A stretch of DNA of 64,000 nucleotides from Acidobacteriota bacterium (GCA_016196035.1 JACPYM010000005.1:1-64000), one strand, 5' to 3'; positions 1 through 8,518 are shown, counted from the stretch's first letter. Notes: generated from the sequence alone by a model not told the origin. Program-made: numbers and translations.

Positions 1-519
1 GGCCAGCGCCTCTTCGTACTTGTCCATCTTCCGATAGGTCTCTCCGCGTTGCATGATTGTCCAGGCATCTTTCTCATCGAGTGCGATGGCGCGCGTGAAG
101 TCGGCCAGTGCCTCCGCGTGCTTGCCTATCCCCTGATAGGTTAATCCGCGCCACCAAACATTCTTCTCATCGAGTGCGATGGCGCGCGTGAAGTCGGCCA
201 GCGCCTCCGCGTGCTTGCCCATCTCCTGATAGGTCTCTCCGCGATTCGTGATTGCCCAATCATCCTTCTCATCGAGTGCGATGGCGCGTGTGAAGTCGGC
301 CAGCGCCTCCTCGTACTTGCCCATCAACCGATAGGTCTCTCCGCGATTCGTGATTGCCCAAGCATACTTCTCATCGAGTGCGATGGCGCGCGTGAGGTCG
401 GCCAGCGCCTCCTCGTACTTGCCCATCTTCTGATAGGTCTCTCCGCGTTGCATGATTGCCCGAACATACTTCTCATCGAGTTCGATGGCGCGCGTGAGGT
501 CGGTCAACGCCTCTTCCAT
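1..519. repeat. Tandem 102-bp repeats encoding TPR units
   Basis: Nucleotide repeats of about 102 bp (one of 93 bp) share long identical blocks such as CATCGAGTGCGATGGCGCGC and differ by few bases. The similarity at DNA level points to recent duplication or gene conversion inside the TPR array of the STAND gene. The 93-bp unit keeps the frame. Confidence 0.8.
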
Positions 520-2172
520 TTTCTCCACCGACAGATACATCTCACCTCGCAGGGCATGGATCACGCAGCGAGCGGTAGTCGTCAGATCGTTTCGCCGTTC
601 GAGCAAGCTTAGTTTTTCAATGCCAAGCTGAAACTCATCCTGATCATAAGCTCGATGAATACCCACCAGCGTTTCCGCTAAATCCCGCATTGACTGCGAT
701 CCTTTTTCGCGCCCACACTGTTGGCAGCACTCTGCAAGCTTTTCGGAAACTCTCCTACGCCAGCGAAACGCATGAAGAAATGCATTCACTGCTGCACCAC
801 TGTTGCGATCCGGCTGGGCGCTGAGGGCGTGATAAACGCGCTCACATTCAGCCTGCCGCCACGTCTCGCTGTCATACGCTTCCTTGTTTTCGAGCTTGAG
901 ATCGGCTTGCGTTTGCGCGAAGTAGTCCGCCAAGTGTGCATGCGCTCCGTCCGCATCCTTAGGCGTCGTGTTGCGCAAATGGCGCAACATCAACTCGCGC
1001 ACTTTCTCGTGATAGAACCAGCCGTCCTCGGTATTCCTGCGCACGAAGCTCTGTGTGGCGAGCCAGTTGAAGGTGACAGTTGCATCACTGCCCAATGCGG
1101 CGCTGAGAATGTCGCGATTGAAGCGGCGCGGCACGGCGGCCAGCAAGGCTGCCCGCCGGCGCTCTTCCTGCTCGACCCATTGCAGAAAGCGTTCGACCGC
1201 ATCCTTGCTGACATCGCGCAGTGGCACGCCGGGTTGCGGATTTGTGGCGGCCAGCAGTTCGACCAGCACCGGCAAGCCGCCGGTGTCTTCGTGAATTTGC
1301 GCGACCACATGGTCGTCGGTGATCTCGCGGGTGAGCAGATAGGCGCGCGTCTCTTCCGGCGTGAACGGTTCGAGCGGCATGTGACAGATGTCGCCCGCCA
1401 AGTCCGTCCAATGCTGCTCCAGCGGCTCGCGCCCGGCGATGACGAAGCTGAGATTGGTGTTGAAATCGCCATGCTCGAAACCGCAAAGCGCCAACAACCA
1501 CGGAGTCAACGATGCGCTGGTGCGCTCGAAAACATCGAAGAGCAGTAGCACGCGGCGGGAAGCGGTGGCTTTAGCTATCAGTTCCAGCCAAAGCGGCGTG
1601 AGAATGCGTTCCGGCTCGCGCAGCAGGCGGACTTCATCTTTGTTGCCCCAACGATCAATTGCGTAATGAGCAAATTGCGACAGCGTTTCGCCCGCCGCTT
1701 TTTCATCTACGTGTTCCAGCAGCGGCGAGGCCCCGGGAAAGTGGCGTGCTGATTTGATGGCGGCATCCGTCACCCCGCGCGCAATCAGATCAATGACACC
1801 GCGCGGAGCTTTCGGGTCGCCTTCGACCTCTTGCCGCAGTTTGCGGTATTCCTTGTACCGTTCGTCGAAAGCGTTGTGCGTGAATTTAGCTTTGGCTAGC
1901 TCTTCGGCTACGCGCCCCATCACGGCGGCGGGCGACGTGTATTCGTCATCGCAAGTGATGACGATGGCGTTGCGCTTGCCAGCGAGATTCTCGAATTGTT
2001 TGAGCAAAGTGCTTTTGCCGACACCGCCTTCGCCCGTTACCGAGAGGATCAAGAGCGGGTCGTCGTCCCGCAGGTTTTCCTCAAATTTCCTGAGTTGCTC
2101 GCTGCGTCCGACAAAATTCTCTCTGCGGCGGCGTTCGCGCGCCTCTTTGCGCGATTGTGGTTTGTGATTCAT
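1..2172 (-). CDS. STAND-type NTPase with C-terminal TPR repeats (partial, runs off left edge)
   Basis: The minus strand is open from an ATG at 2172 to the window edge (724 codons, no stop). Near residue 35 it has a VGRSEQL motif typical of STAND/AAA ATPases, then Walker A GEGGVGKST (about residue 47) and a Walker B-like VLLLFDVFER (about residue 209). A middle alpha-helical region follows. From about residue 550 there are TPR units of 34 residues with the core ALADFTRAIALDEK and RGETY. Five full units are visible and a sixth is cut by the edge; one unit is 31 residues. STAND proteins with TPR sensors act as signal-responsive switches, and some act in phage defence; which applies here is unknown. 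Plus-strand frames across this stretch are shadows of the repeats. Confidence 0.85.
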   Translation of the reverse strand, partial: MNHKPQSRKEARERRRRENFVGRSEQLRKFEENLRDDDPLLILSVTGEGGVGKSTLLKQFENLAGKRNAIVITCDDEYTSPAAVMGRVAEELAKAKFTHNAFDERYKEYRKLRQEVEGDPKAPRGVIDLIARGVTDAAIKSARHFPGASPLLEHVDEKAAGETLSQFAHYAIDRWGNKDEVRLLREPERILTPLWLELIAKATASRRVLLLFDVFERTSASLTPWLLALCGFEHGDFNTNLSFVIAGREPLEQHWTDLAGDICHMPLEPFTPEETRAYLLTREITDDHVVAQIHEDTGGLPVLVELLAATNPQPGVPLRDVSKDAVERFLQWVEQEERRRAALLAAVPRRFNRDILSAALGSDATVTFNWLATQSFVRRNTEDGWFYHEKVRELMLRHLRNTTPKDADGAHAHLADYFAQTQADLKLENKEAYDSETWRQAECERVYHALSAQPDRNSGAAVNAFLHAFRWRRRVSEKLAECCQQCGREKGSQSMRDLAETLVGIHRAYDQDEFQLGIEKLSLLERRNDLTTTARCVIHALRGEMYLSVEKMEEALTDLTRAIELDEKYVRAIMQRGETYQKMGKYEEALADLTRAIALDEKYAWAITNRGETYRLMGKYEEALADFTRAIALDEKDDWAITNRGETYQEMGKHAEALADFTRAIALDEKNVWWRGLTYQGIGKHAEALADFTRAIALDEKDAWTIMQRGETYRKMDKYEEALA

Positions 2173-2351
2173 GCGTGGCTCTATGTGAAAGCTGCTGATT
2201 GAAAACGCGAAGAGGAATGATTTTGGGGCGGAGGCAATATAGTTTCAGGCTGACGCGATTTCAATGGTTGTCCGGCGATGAGCCAGTTGGCTTGCTTGTG
2301 GCGAATTGTCACCTGCCCCAGTACAATGCGATTGAAAGGGGTGAAAACGCT

Positions 2352-2615
2352 ATGTCAGTGCTCACAACTACTCAAATCGAAGTACCCCACGAAACGGCAC
2401 AATTGCTGATGGCGAAGGCCGCCGTGCGCCAACTCTCGCTGGATGAATACCTGCGCATAATGGCGGAGAGCGATAGCTCACCACGGTTGAAGACGCTGGA
2501 TGAAATCCTTGCGCCCTTCCGCGCTGAAGTCGAGGCGAAAGGTTATTCTGAAAACGATCTCGATGAACTGTTTACTGAGGCTAGAAAAGAGGTCTCTCAG
2601 GCCAAACAGGGGTAG
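2352..2615 (+). CDS. Small antitoxin-like protein
   Basis: This is an 87-residue acidic protein. The ATG at 2352 was chosen over upstream in-frame starts because a purine-rich AAAGGGGTG lies just before it. The N-terminal half (IEVPHETAQLLM, then LSLDEYLR) resembles a short strand-helix-helix DNA-binding fold. The C-terminal half (LDEILAPFRAEVEAKG, then DLDELFTEARKEV) looks like the extended toxin-binding tail seen in many type II antitoxins. It lies 30 bp upstream of a HigB-like toxin that has its own antitoxin downstream. Its partner is therefore unclear: it may be a third component, a second antitoxin, or the remnant of another module whose toxin is lost. The function is inferred. Confidence 0.55.
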   Translation: MSVLTTTQIEVPHETAQLLMAKAAVRQLSLDEYLRIMAESDSSPRLKTLDEILAPFRAEVEAKGYSENDLDELFTEARKEVSQAKQG

Positions 2616-2645
2616 GCCAACTGGCGGTAAAAACAGGAATGACCG

Positions 2646-2996
2646 ATGAACACGCAGCCGAAAGAGATCGAATACTACCAAACGCGGGAGGGCGACTCGC
2701 CCTTTCGGGATTGGTTTGACGCTTTGAAGGATCGGGCGGCGCAGATGCGTATAGACGCGCGGTTGGCGCGTTTGCGCGGCGGCAATCCGGGCGATGTCAA
2801 AGCCGTGGGCGGCGGAGTCTCGGAGTTGCGGATTGATTACGGGCCGGGCTATCGTGTTTACCTCGCAATGGCGGGAGCGACGCTGGTCATCCTGCTCTGT
2901 GGCGGCGATAAACGCACGCAAGTTGCCGACATCAAACTGGCAAAGAAATACTGGGCCGATTATCAAAAACGCGCCCCTGAACGTGAGGAACAATGA
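2646..2996 (+). CDS. HigB-like toxin, RelE/ParE superfamily
   Basis: This 116-residue protein is of the 'addiction module killer' type. Diagnostic stretches are FRDWFDALKDRAAQMRID near the N-terminus, GDVKAVGGGVSELRIDYG in the middle, and YRVYLA followed by LLCGGDKRTQ near the C-terminus. These match the RelE-fold family that cleaves mRNA on the ribosome. Its stop overlaps the start of the downstream antitoxin (ATGA), which indicates translational coupling. The toxin-first, antitoxin-second order is typical of higBA. An earlier ATG at 2639 is out of frame. Confidence 0.85.
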   Translation: MNTQPKEIEYYQTREGDSPFRDWFDALKDRAAQMRIDARLARLRGGNPGDVKAVGGGVSELRIDYGPGYRVYLAMAGATLVILLCGGDKRTQVADIKLAKKYWADYQKRAPEREEQ

Positions 2997-3250
2997 AGAT
3001 GGAAGCGAGAGCGGCTGTGAGTTACAAAGAAGATTTGTTGGTGCGGTTGCGCGACCCGGAATACGCCGCAGGTTATCTGAATGCGGTGCTGGAAGAGAAT
3101 GATGAGGCGGCGTTTCAATTGGCTTTGCGCGATGTGGCGGAAGCCAAACGCATGCCTTTGCCTGCGGCGCAACTGCAGTGGACGGATGTCACCGGCTTGC
3201 TGAACGCGCTCGGCATTCGGTTGCGGCTGGATTGGAAGCGCGCCGCATAA
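2993..3250 (+). CDS. HigA-like antitoxin
   Basis: This 85-residue protein contains YKEDLLVRLRDPEYAAGYLN, the hallmark opening of the 'addiction module antidote' family that pairs with HigB-type killers, then a helical region (ALRDVAEAKRM, VTGLLNALGI) expected to form the helix-turn-helix. It overlaps the toxin by 4 bp. The ATG at 2999 is an alternative start. It is a little shorter than usual for the family (about 95-100 residues), so the C-terminal end of the DNA-binding domain may be trimmed. Autoregulation by the complex is expected from the family; no operator was identified. Confidence 0.8.
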   Translation: MKMEARAAVSYKEDLLVRLRDPEYAAGYLNAVLEENDEAAFQLALRDVAEAKRMPLPAAQLQWTDVTGLLNALGIRLRLDWKRAA

Positions 3251-3326
3251 GTCGAGCGTTCCGCCAAACGCCGCTTCGTCGCCACCCGAAGCCAAACTTT
3301 TCGATTCATCAACACAGGAGCCATTT

Positions 3327-4175
3327 ATGCAGCCACTCATTCGCCTTTTCCCTTTTGCCCTTTGTCTCGCACTCGCGCCCTTCGTTCACGCCCAGGCGCC
3401 CGAAGCCACGCGCACTCTGCTCGCCAACGTCGCCAATGCCGACATTGACCCGACGCCGTATCTGGTCAGCGAAAAATATGACGGCGTGCGTGCGCTGTGG
3501 GATGGCAAGGCGCTGCGTTCGCGCGCGGGTAACGTGTTTGCCGCGCCTGCGTGGTTCGTAGCCAAACTGCCGCAACGATCGCTTGATGGCGAGTTGTGGA
3601 TTGGACGCGGGCAGTTTGAAAAGCTGTCGGGCGCGGTGCGCAAAACTACGCCGCTGGATGAGGAGTGGCGGCAGATCAAATACATGATCTTTGAATTGCC
3701 TGATACGCCTGGCACGTTTGCCGAGCGTTACGAACAGATCAAACGCATTGTCGCCGCCGCCAACTTCGCGCAACTTGTCGCCGTGGAGCAGTTCCGGTTG
3801 CCTGACAACGCCGCGCTCAAACGCAAGCTCGCCGAAATCGTCCGCGCGGGCGGCGAAGGCTTGATGCTACACCGCGCTGATGCGCCTTACGTCACGGGGC
3901 GAAACGATGCGCTGCTGAAATTGAAACCATTGGATGATACCGAGGCGACGGTGATTGGCTACGTGCCGGGCAAGGGCAAATACGCGGGGATGATGGGCGC
4001 GTTGCAAGTCGAACTGGCGGATGGCAAACGCTTTCAGATTGGGACGGGCTTCACCGATGCGGTGCGCGCGCAGCCTCCGGCGGTTGGCACGTTGATTACG
4101 TTTACCTATCGCGGGTTGACGAAAAACGGCTTGCCGCGCTTTGCGAGTTATCTACGGGTGCGGGAAAAGTTCTGA
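3327..4175 (+). CDS. Secreted ATP-dependent DNA ligase, LigE type
   Basis: The first 22 residues form a signal peptide (hydrophobic core then HAQA), so the enzyme is predicted to act outside the cytoplasm. Nucleotidyltransferase motifs are intact: motif I SEKYDGVRA with the adenylated lysine at residue 50, motif III LDGELWIG (about 86-93), motif IV EGLML (177-181) and motif V LLKLK (196-200). An OB-fold follows from YVPGKGKYAGMMGAL to the end. At 282 residues it matches the minimal LigE class, which lacks extra DNA-binding domains and is known from proteobacteria as a periplasmic enzyme linked to extracellular DNA or uptake. A CAGGAG ribosome site precedes the ATG. It lies downstream of the toxin-antitoxin genes. 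Confidence 0.88.
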   Translation: MQPLIRLFPFALCLALAPFVHAQAPEATRTLLANVANADIDPTPYLVSEKYDGVRALWDGKALRSRAGNVFAAPAWFVAKLPQRSLDGELWIGRGQFEKLSGAVRKTTPLDEEWRQIKYMIFELPDTPGTFAERYEQIKRIVAAANFAQLVAVEQFRLPDNAALKRKLAEIVRAGGEGLMLHRADAPYVTGRNDALLKLKPLDDTEATVIGYVPGKGKYAGMMGALQVELADGKRFQIGTGFTDAVRAQPPAVGTLITFTYRGLTKNGLPRFASYLRVREKF

Positions 4176-4196
4176 TCGTTTGGATGGAGGGTTGGT

Positions 4197-4286
4197 ACGG
4201 TACCGCGCGCGTGAGCAAGCGGTGCGTCAATGTTGCGCCATTGGCTTCATTGTGACAGTTCCGCTTGCTCACGCGCGCGGTACCGT
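4197..4286. repeat. GGTACC palindrome, copy 1
   Basis: A perfect inverted repeat with 26-bp arms (4197-4222 and 4261-4286) and a 38-nt loop. The arms start ACGGTACCGCGCGCG and continue GTGAGCAAGCGG. It lies just after the ligE-like gene, convergent with the SWIM gene. It belongs to a three-copy family in this window; here the inner arm reads GTGAGC where the other two copies read GTCAGC, with the opposite arm changed to match. Confidence 0.92.
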
Positions 4287-4301
4287 CTCGGCGCGCAACC
4301 T

Positions 4302-5171
4302 TTACGCCGCGCGTGGTTCGACTGCGCGCTCTGACCCAACGAAGACTTCCAGCCCACGCGCCGAGGCTGCCACATAAACCGGTGTGAGCGCCTCTGCCAG
4401 CGTTTCCGATCCGCGCCAGAACGGGAAGTTGCCCAGCCGTTGCAAGACAGCGGCGTTGACCGGCGGCGTGCGCGCTTCGCCCAGCCAATCGGGTGGCAGC
4501 GGCGCGGCTTGCCAAAACGTGGTGGCGTTGAGCGGTTCGGGCGGCCTGGCAAGCACAGCTTCTTCCGCTGCTGCTGCTGGCGTGGCCGCGCCCAGTAATT
4601 TGGTAAACGCCGCGCGTTCCATCCCGCGCAATTTGAACAGCAGAAACGGATCGCGGTCGAACTCTTCGCCAATCAAATAATAGACTGCCGCGATGTGTTT
4701 GCACGGATTCGACCAGTCGGGACAGGAACAGTCCGTGTGCAAGTCCCCTGACTTGGCGGGGAAGAGCGCGAGATCGGCGGCTTTGAAAACGTCTTCGATT
4801 TCCGGCGGCATCTCGCCCGCCAGCAGCTTGGCGGCGAAGATGGCCTGGGTCGAGAGTGCCTTGGCCAGCTTGCGCCAATCGCTATCGGGCATGGCTTTGA
4901 GCTTGATCGAGATTTTGTAGGGCTGCGGATAGGAGCCTTGGACTTTGGCTTTGACTTCGCCGGACGCGATGTCAATCGCGAGCACCGAACCGTTGCGCGC
5001 ATACGAACGGCCCCGGCCCATGCGCGCGCCGATGTCGAAACTTTCCAGCGTGGCGACCCAGCGTTTGCCCCACCAGGTTTCACCAAAGCTGCCGCGTTTG
5101 GATTGCGCGCGGATGCCGCCTTTGGCCTTGATGCGCGGTTTGTAATTGCTCCAGTCGTTCCAATAACCCAT
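4302..5171 (-). CDS. SWIM zinc-finger protein
   Basis: A 289-residue protein with a SWIM motif, CSCPDWSNPCKHIAAV (CxC, then CxH). The N-terminal block (YWNDWSNYKPR, GETWWGKRWVATLE, GRGRSYARNG) is typical of the family encoded beside SNF2 helicases. The ATG at 5171 is preceded by GGAATCAAG and fits the family start; an upstream in-frame ATG at 5225 would read through a hairpin repeat. SWIM domains bind DNA or proteins, and this family is thought to work with the neighbouring helicase in chromatin or DNA handling. That helicase (downstream of the palindrome at 5201-5272) is broken here, so the SWIM protein may be an orphan. Confidence 0.87.
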   Translation of the reverse strand: MGYWNDWSNYKPRIKAKGGIRAQSKRGSFGETWWGKRWVATLESFDIGARMGRGRSYARNGSVLAIDIASGEVKAKVQGSYPQPYKISIKLKAMPDSDWRKLAKALSTQAIFAAKLLAGEMPPEIEDVFKAADLALFPAKSGDLHTDCSCPDWSNPCKHIAAVYYLIGEEFDRDPFLLFKLRGMERAAFTKLLGAATPAAAAEEAVLARPPEPLNATTFWQAAPLPPDWLGEARTPPVNAAVLQRLGNFPFWRGSETLAEALTPVYVAASARGLEVFVGSERAVEPRAA

Positions 5172-5200
5172 CTTGATTCCTTTCTGACTTTTTGAGTTCT

Positions 5201-5272
5201 CCCACGAAGGCACACGAAGAAGCACTAAGAAAACCAGACAATACTTCGTGCTTCTTGGTGTGCCTTCGTGGG
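5201..5272. repeat. CACGAAG inverted repeat between SWIM and SNF2 genes
   Basis: Arms of 29 bp (5201-5229 and 5244-5272) pair with two mismatches around a 14-nt loop. Each arm holds CACGAAG-like heptamers spaced by 3 nt (CACGAAG, CACGAAG, CACTAAG). It sits immediately after the SNF2 reading frame and before the SWIM start, and could act as a terminator or transcript-stabilising hairpin. Similar CACGAAGG repeats occur widely in environmental genomes. Confidence 0.88.
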
Positions 5273-5280
5273 CAAGTTTT

Positions 5281-7176
5281 TTATTCGCTCACTGCTTCCT
5301 GCCGCAACGCAAACAACTCTTTCAACGCCTCGTTGGAAAGCTCGGTTAGCCAGCCTTCACCCGTGCCGACGATGCTGGCGGCGAGGGCTTGTTTGCGTTC
5401 GATCATCTCGTCAATGCGGTCTTCGAGCGTGCCCGCGCAGAGGAATTTGTGCACCTGCACGTTGCGGCGCTGGCCGATGCGGAAGGCGCGGTCAGTCGCC
5501 TGATTCTCGACCGCAGGATTCCACCAGCGGTCGAAGTGGAAGACGTGATTGGCCGCCGTCAGATTCAAGCCGGTGCCGCCCGCCTTCAACGAGAGGATGA
5601 ACAGAGGCGGGCTTGTTGCGTCAGCTTGTTGAAAGCGTTCGACCATGCGGTCGCGTTGTTTTTTGGCGACGCCGCCGTGCAGGAACAAGACCTCACGGCC
5701 AAAGCTTTCTTGCAGATGTTTGCGCAACAGTTCGCCCATTTCAGAAAACTGTGTGAACACCAACGCGCGATCATCGGCGGACAAAGCTTCTTCCAGCATT
5801 TCGGTCAAACGCGCCAGCTTGCCCGAACGGCCCGGCAGCGCCGAATTGTCGCCCAGGAATTGCGCCGGATGATTGCAGACCTGTTTCAGCTTGGTCAGCG
5901 TTGCCAGCACCATCCCCTTGCGCTGAATGCCTTCGGCGTCGTTCAGCGACTTGCTCATGTCTTCGACGACGGCGGCATAGAGCGAAGCCTGCTCTTTGGT
6001 CAGCGTGCAGAAGACTTTCATTTCGAGCTTGTCGGGCAGGTCGGAGATGATCGTCTTATCGGTTTTCAAACGGCGCAGAATGAACGGCGCGGTCGGCCGT
6101 TTGAGTTGCTGCGCGGCATCGGCGTCGCGTTGCGCCTGAATCGGGATGAAGTAGTTGCGCTTGAACGCGGCCTGCGTACCGAGGAAGCCGGGGTTCAGGA
6201 ATTCCATCAACGACCACAGATCGCCGACGTTGTTTTCGACGGGTGTGCCGGTCAGCGCGATGCGGTAATCGCTCTGGATGGCGCGGGCGGCGCGGGCCTG
6301 GTTGGTTTCGGCATTCTTGATGTTCTGCGCTTCGTCTAGGATCACGCCCGCCCATTCGACTTGGTCAAACAGCGTCTGATCGCGGTGCAACAACGCATAG
6401 CTGGAAACAACAACGGCGTGTTTCTTCGCTTCTTTTTTGAATGCGGCGGCTTTGCTGCGCGTGGTGCCGTGATGCACCAGCACGGGCAAATCGGGCGTGA
6501 AGCGCGTCGCTTCTTTTTGCCAGTTGCCGACGACGGACATCGGACAGATCAGCAAGACCGGCTTCTTTGCAGATGGGCCATTCGCGTGCCAGTCGCGCTC
6601 GCTCAGCGCCAGCGTCTGCACCGTCTTGCCCAAACCCATGTCATCAGCCAGACACGCGCCCAAACCCCACTGCCGCAAAAACGCCAGCCACGAATAGCCG
6701 CGCAATTGATAAGGCCGCAGCGTGCCGTTGAATTCACCGGGCACCGCTTGTTCGTTGAAAGCCGCGCGCCCGTCCAGTTGCGCCAGAAACTCGCCCATCC
6801 AACCTTCGGCTTGCACACCTTGCACCGCAATGCCGCCGGGCAATTGATTTGCGCCCAACGCCATTTGCACGACCTCGCGCACGGTCGCCTCGCCGGTCGG
6901 ATTCTTCTTCCAGAAGGCGAGCGCGGCCTGAATCTCTTCGGCGTTGAGTTGCACCCATTGGCCGCGAATTTTGACGAGCGGCGCTTTGAGCGCGGCCAGC
7001 GCGGCGAGTTCTTTCACCGTGAGCGTCTCGTCGCCCAGCGCCATCTGCCAATCAAATTGCACGATGTCGCTGAGCGTCAGGCCGCCGCCCCCCGCCAGCT
7101 TCGGACTTTTGACACTGGCGCGCGCCGTCAGCCGCAGCTTCGTCCCCTTGCGCGTCCACCACGCGGGCAACAGCAC
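5281..7176 (-). CDS. SNF2 helicase, C-terminal part carrying the ATPase core
   Basis: An open frame of 631 codons beginning at a GTG after the frameshift. It has the Walker A region DDMGLGKTVQTLA, the DEAQ box (VILDEAQNIKN), the SNF2 signature LTGTPVENNVGDLWSL, and helicase C motifs LSLKAGGTGLNLTAAN and ATDRAFRIGQ. All ATPase motifs appear intact, so an N-terminally truncated protein could still be active if translated, but no ribosome site is evident at this GTG. It is part of the broken gene listed for the whole interval. Confidence 0.75.
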   Translation of the reverse strand: MLLPAWWTRKGTKLRLTARASVKSPKLAGGGGLTLSDIVQFDWQMALGDETLTVKELAALAALKAPLVKIRGQWVQLNAEEIQAALAFWKKNPTGEATVREVVQMALGANQLPGGIAVQGVQAEGWMGEFLAQLDGRAAFNEQAVPGEFNGTLRPYQLRGYSWLAFLRQWGLGACLADDMGLGKTVQTLALSERDWHANGPSAKKPVLLICPMSVVGNWQKEATRFTPDLPVLVHHGTTRSKAAAFKKEAKKHAVVVSSYALLHRDQTLFDQVEWAGVILDEAQNIKNAETNQARAARAIQSDYRIALTGTPVENNVGDLWSLMEFLNPGFLGTQAAFKRNYFIPIQAQRDADAAQQLKRPTAPFILRRLKTDKTIISDLPDKLEMKVFCTLTKEQASLYAAVVEDMSKSLNDAEGIQRKGMVLATLTKLKQVCNHPAQFLGDNSALPGRSGKLARLTEMLEEALSADDRALVFTQFSEMGELLRKHLQESFGREVLFLHGGVAKKQRDRMVERFQQADATSPPLFILSLKAGGTGLNLTAANHVFHFDRWWNPAVENQATDRAFRIGQRRNVQVHKFLCAGTLEDRIDEMIERKQALAASIVGTGEGWLTELSNEALKELFALRQEAVSE

Positions 7177-8248
7177 GCCAAACCAGCCAGGCTTTTTCGG
7201 TCAGGAACTGATGCGCGCCCGTCGCGTCGAGTTCATAACCAGCGGGCGCAGCGGTTTTCAAACTCCCTTCGATTTGCGGGCTGAGCGTGCTGGCCTGACC
7301 CAACGCCGCCAGCAAGTATTCACGCGCATTGAAGCCGCCGCGTTTCAGCACCGCCGCCGCGCGCCCTTTCGCTTGCCATGCCTCAGCGACCGGCACCAAC
7401 AAACTCTGTTCATCGGCGGCTTGCAATAAGTAGCGGACTTGCCACGCTGTTGAGGCGCGGCCACGCGGCGACGGAGCTTCAGTTTCATCGCCCGGCTCTT
7501 CCAACCGAAAGCACAGGCGGAAAGGTGTGGCAGTCGTGATGGTCAGCGGACGCTGCCAATCGCGCACCTGCGCGGCCAGTTGCCGCAATTCGGCGGGCTT
7601 GCCGCTGAGGATGGCCGATGTGCTGCGCAGCGCGTGCAGCCATTGATCGTGCAAGCTGTCGAATTCGCGTTTGGTTTTGCGCGGCGTTCGTGTGCGTGGT
7701 TCAGCAGCGACGCTGAACCGCGCCAGATGATCCACCAGCGTGTCGAGCAACTCTTGCAACACCTCCGTTGCCGCCGGAGCCTGCGCCCCATCTTCTGTCA
7801 TCGCCCGGCAACTGTGTGGCAACGCGCGCGCCAGTTGTGTCACGCGCTGCGCATCGCTCCCAGTCAACAGCGGTTGCCAGCAAGCGCGATACTCCTCGTC
7901 TTCCAAGCGCACGCCCGGCATTATCTGTTGCCGTGCCACCAGCGCGCCCGCGAACCGCAAGACCGAAGCGCAATAGGCCAGGTCATTGCCGATCAACACG
8001 CCTGGCACCAGCGTCGTTTGCCCTACGCAATGGCAAAGCAACTCGACGGCTTCAATAGTGGCCAGCGGTAACGCCGTGACCGTCCACTTCGTCAACACGG
8101 CTTTCGCCGCGTCCACAGGCGGTTCCGCAATCAACGGACTGGAAGCCAGCGCCGCTTGCCCCAGCGCAGGCAGCCAGATGGTTTGCGGCAACGTGTCTGC
8201 CGTTTCCAGTTCCAAGTCCGAAAAGACGTCGCCCAGTGCGGTCAGCAA
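7052..8248 (-). CDS. SNF2 helicase, N-terminal part
   Basis: An open frame of about 398 codons whose first roughly 355 codons match the accessory N-terminal region of bacterial SNF2 helicases (LPQTIWLPALGQAAL, FRLCFRLEEP, REYLLAALGQAS). After TEKAW the reading leaves the true frame at the 4-bp duplication and the last codons are out-of-frame sequence. No helicase motifs are present in this fragment, so it would have no ATPase activity on its own. Confidence 0.7.
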   Translation of the reverse strand: MLTALGDVFSDLELETADTLPQTIWLPALGQAALASSPLIAEPPVDAAKAVLTKWTVTALPLATIEAVELLCHCVGQTTLVPGVLIGNDLAYCASVLRFAGALVARQQIMPGVRLEDEEYRACWQPLLTGSDAQRVTQLARALPHSCRAMTEDGAQAPAATEVLQELLDTLVDHLARFSVAAEPRTRTPRKTKREFDSLHDQWLHALRSTSAILSGKPAELRQLAAQVRDWQRPLTITTATPFRLCFRLEEPGDETEAPSPRGRASTAWQVRYLLQAADEQSLLVPVAEAWQAKGRAAAVLKRGGFNAREYLLAALGQASTLSPQIEGSLKTAAPAGYELDATGAHQFLTEKAWLVWRAVARVVDAQGDEAAADGARQCQKSEAGGGRRPDAQRHRAI

Positions 8249-8518
8249 ACGTGCGCTGCCCGCGTCATACGGCCAGGGCGCGGCGTTATCCTTTTTGCGT
8301 TTAGCTTATGCCAGAACAGTCTTGGCGGGAACCTCGCCCCACAAGAGCAATTGGCCCTGTTGCAGGCTCGCGTGCAAGATCAGCAAGGTGATGTTTCCTT
8401 TATGTTTGGGATTGAACGGATCGTGCGGGCATTTCAACATAGCCGCGCACGGCTGCCAAGCGGGCGGCGGCAAGAAGGTGTAAATACGCAGAAATGCAGC
8501 CTGGGTACGCACCGCTTC

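Larger units (their letters stand above)
5281..8440 (-). pseudogene. SNF2-family helicase gene broken by a stop codon and a frameshift
   Basis: Three consecutive pieces rebuild one SNF2 helicase of roughly 1,050 residues. Piece 1, from about 8440, ends GEVPAKTVLA at an in-frame TAA (8306-8308). The same frame then continues through NAAPWPYDAGSAR into piece 2. Piece 2 changes frame at a 4-bp tandem duplication, CCAGCCAG at 7183-7190 on the plus strand; removing one CCAG joins TEKAW to FGVLLPAWW. Piece 3 carries the full ATPase core. Two independent lesions suggest a pseudogene. Assembly error is the main alternative. The intact protein would pair with the SWIM protein encoded next door. Confidence 0.8.

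Noticed and set aside
211-612. Plus-strand repeated open frame
   Set aside because: It is the antisense shadow of the TPR repeats in the minus-strand STAND gene.
5389-6339. Long plus-strand open frame across the helicase
   Set aside because: The minus strand carries clear SNF2 motifs; the plus frame has no ribosome site or domain and is a shadow from high GC.
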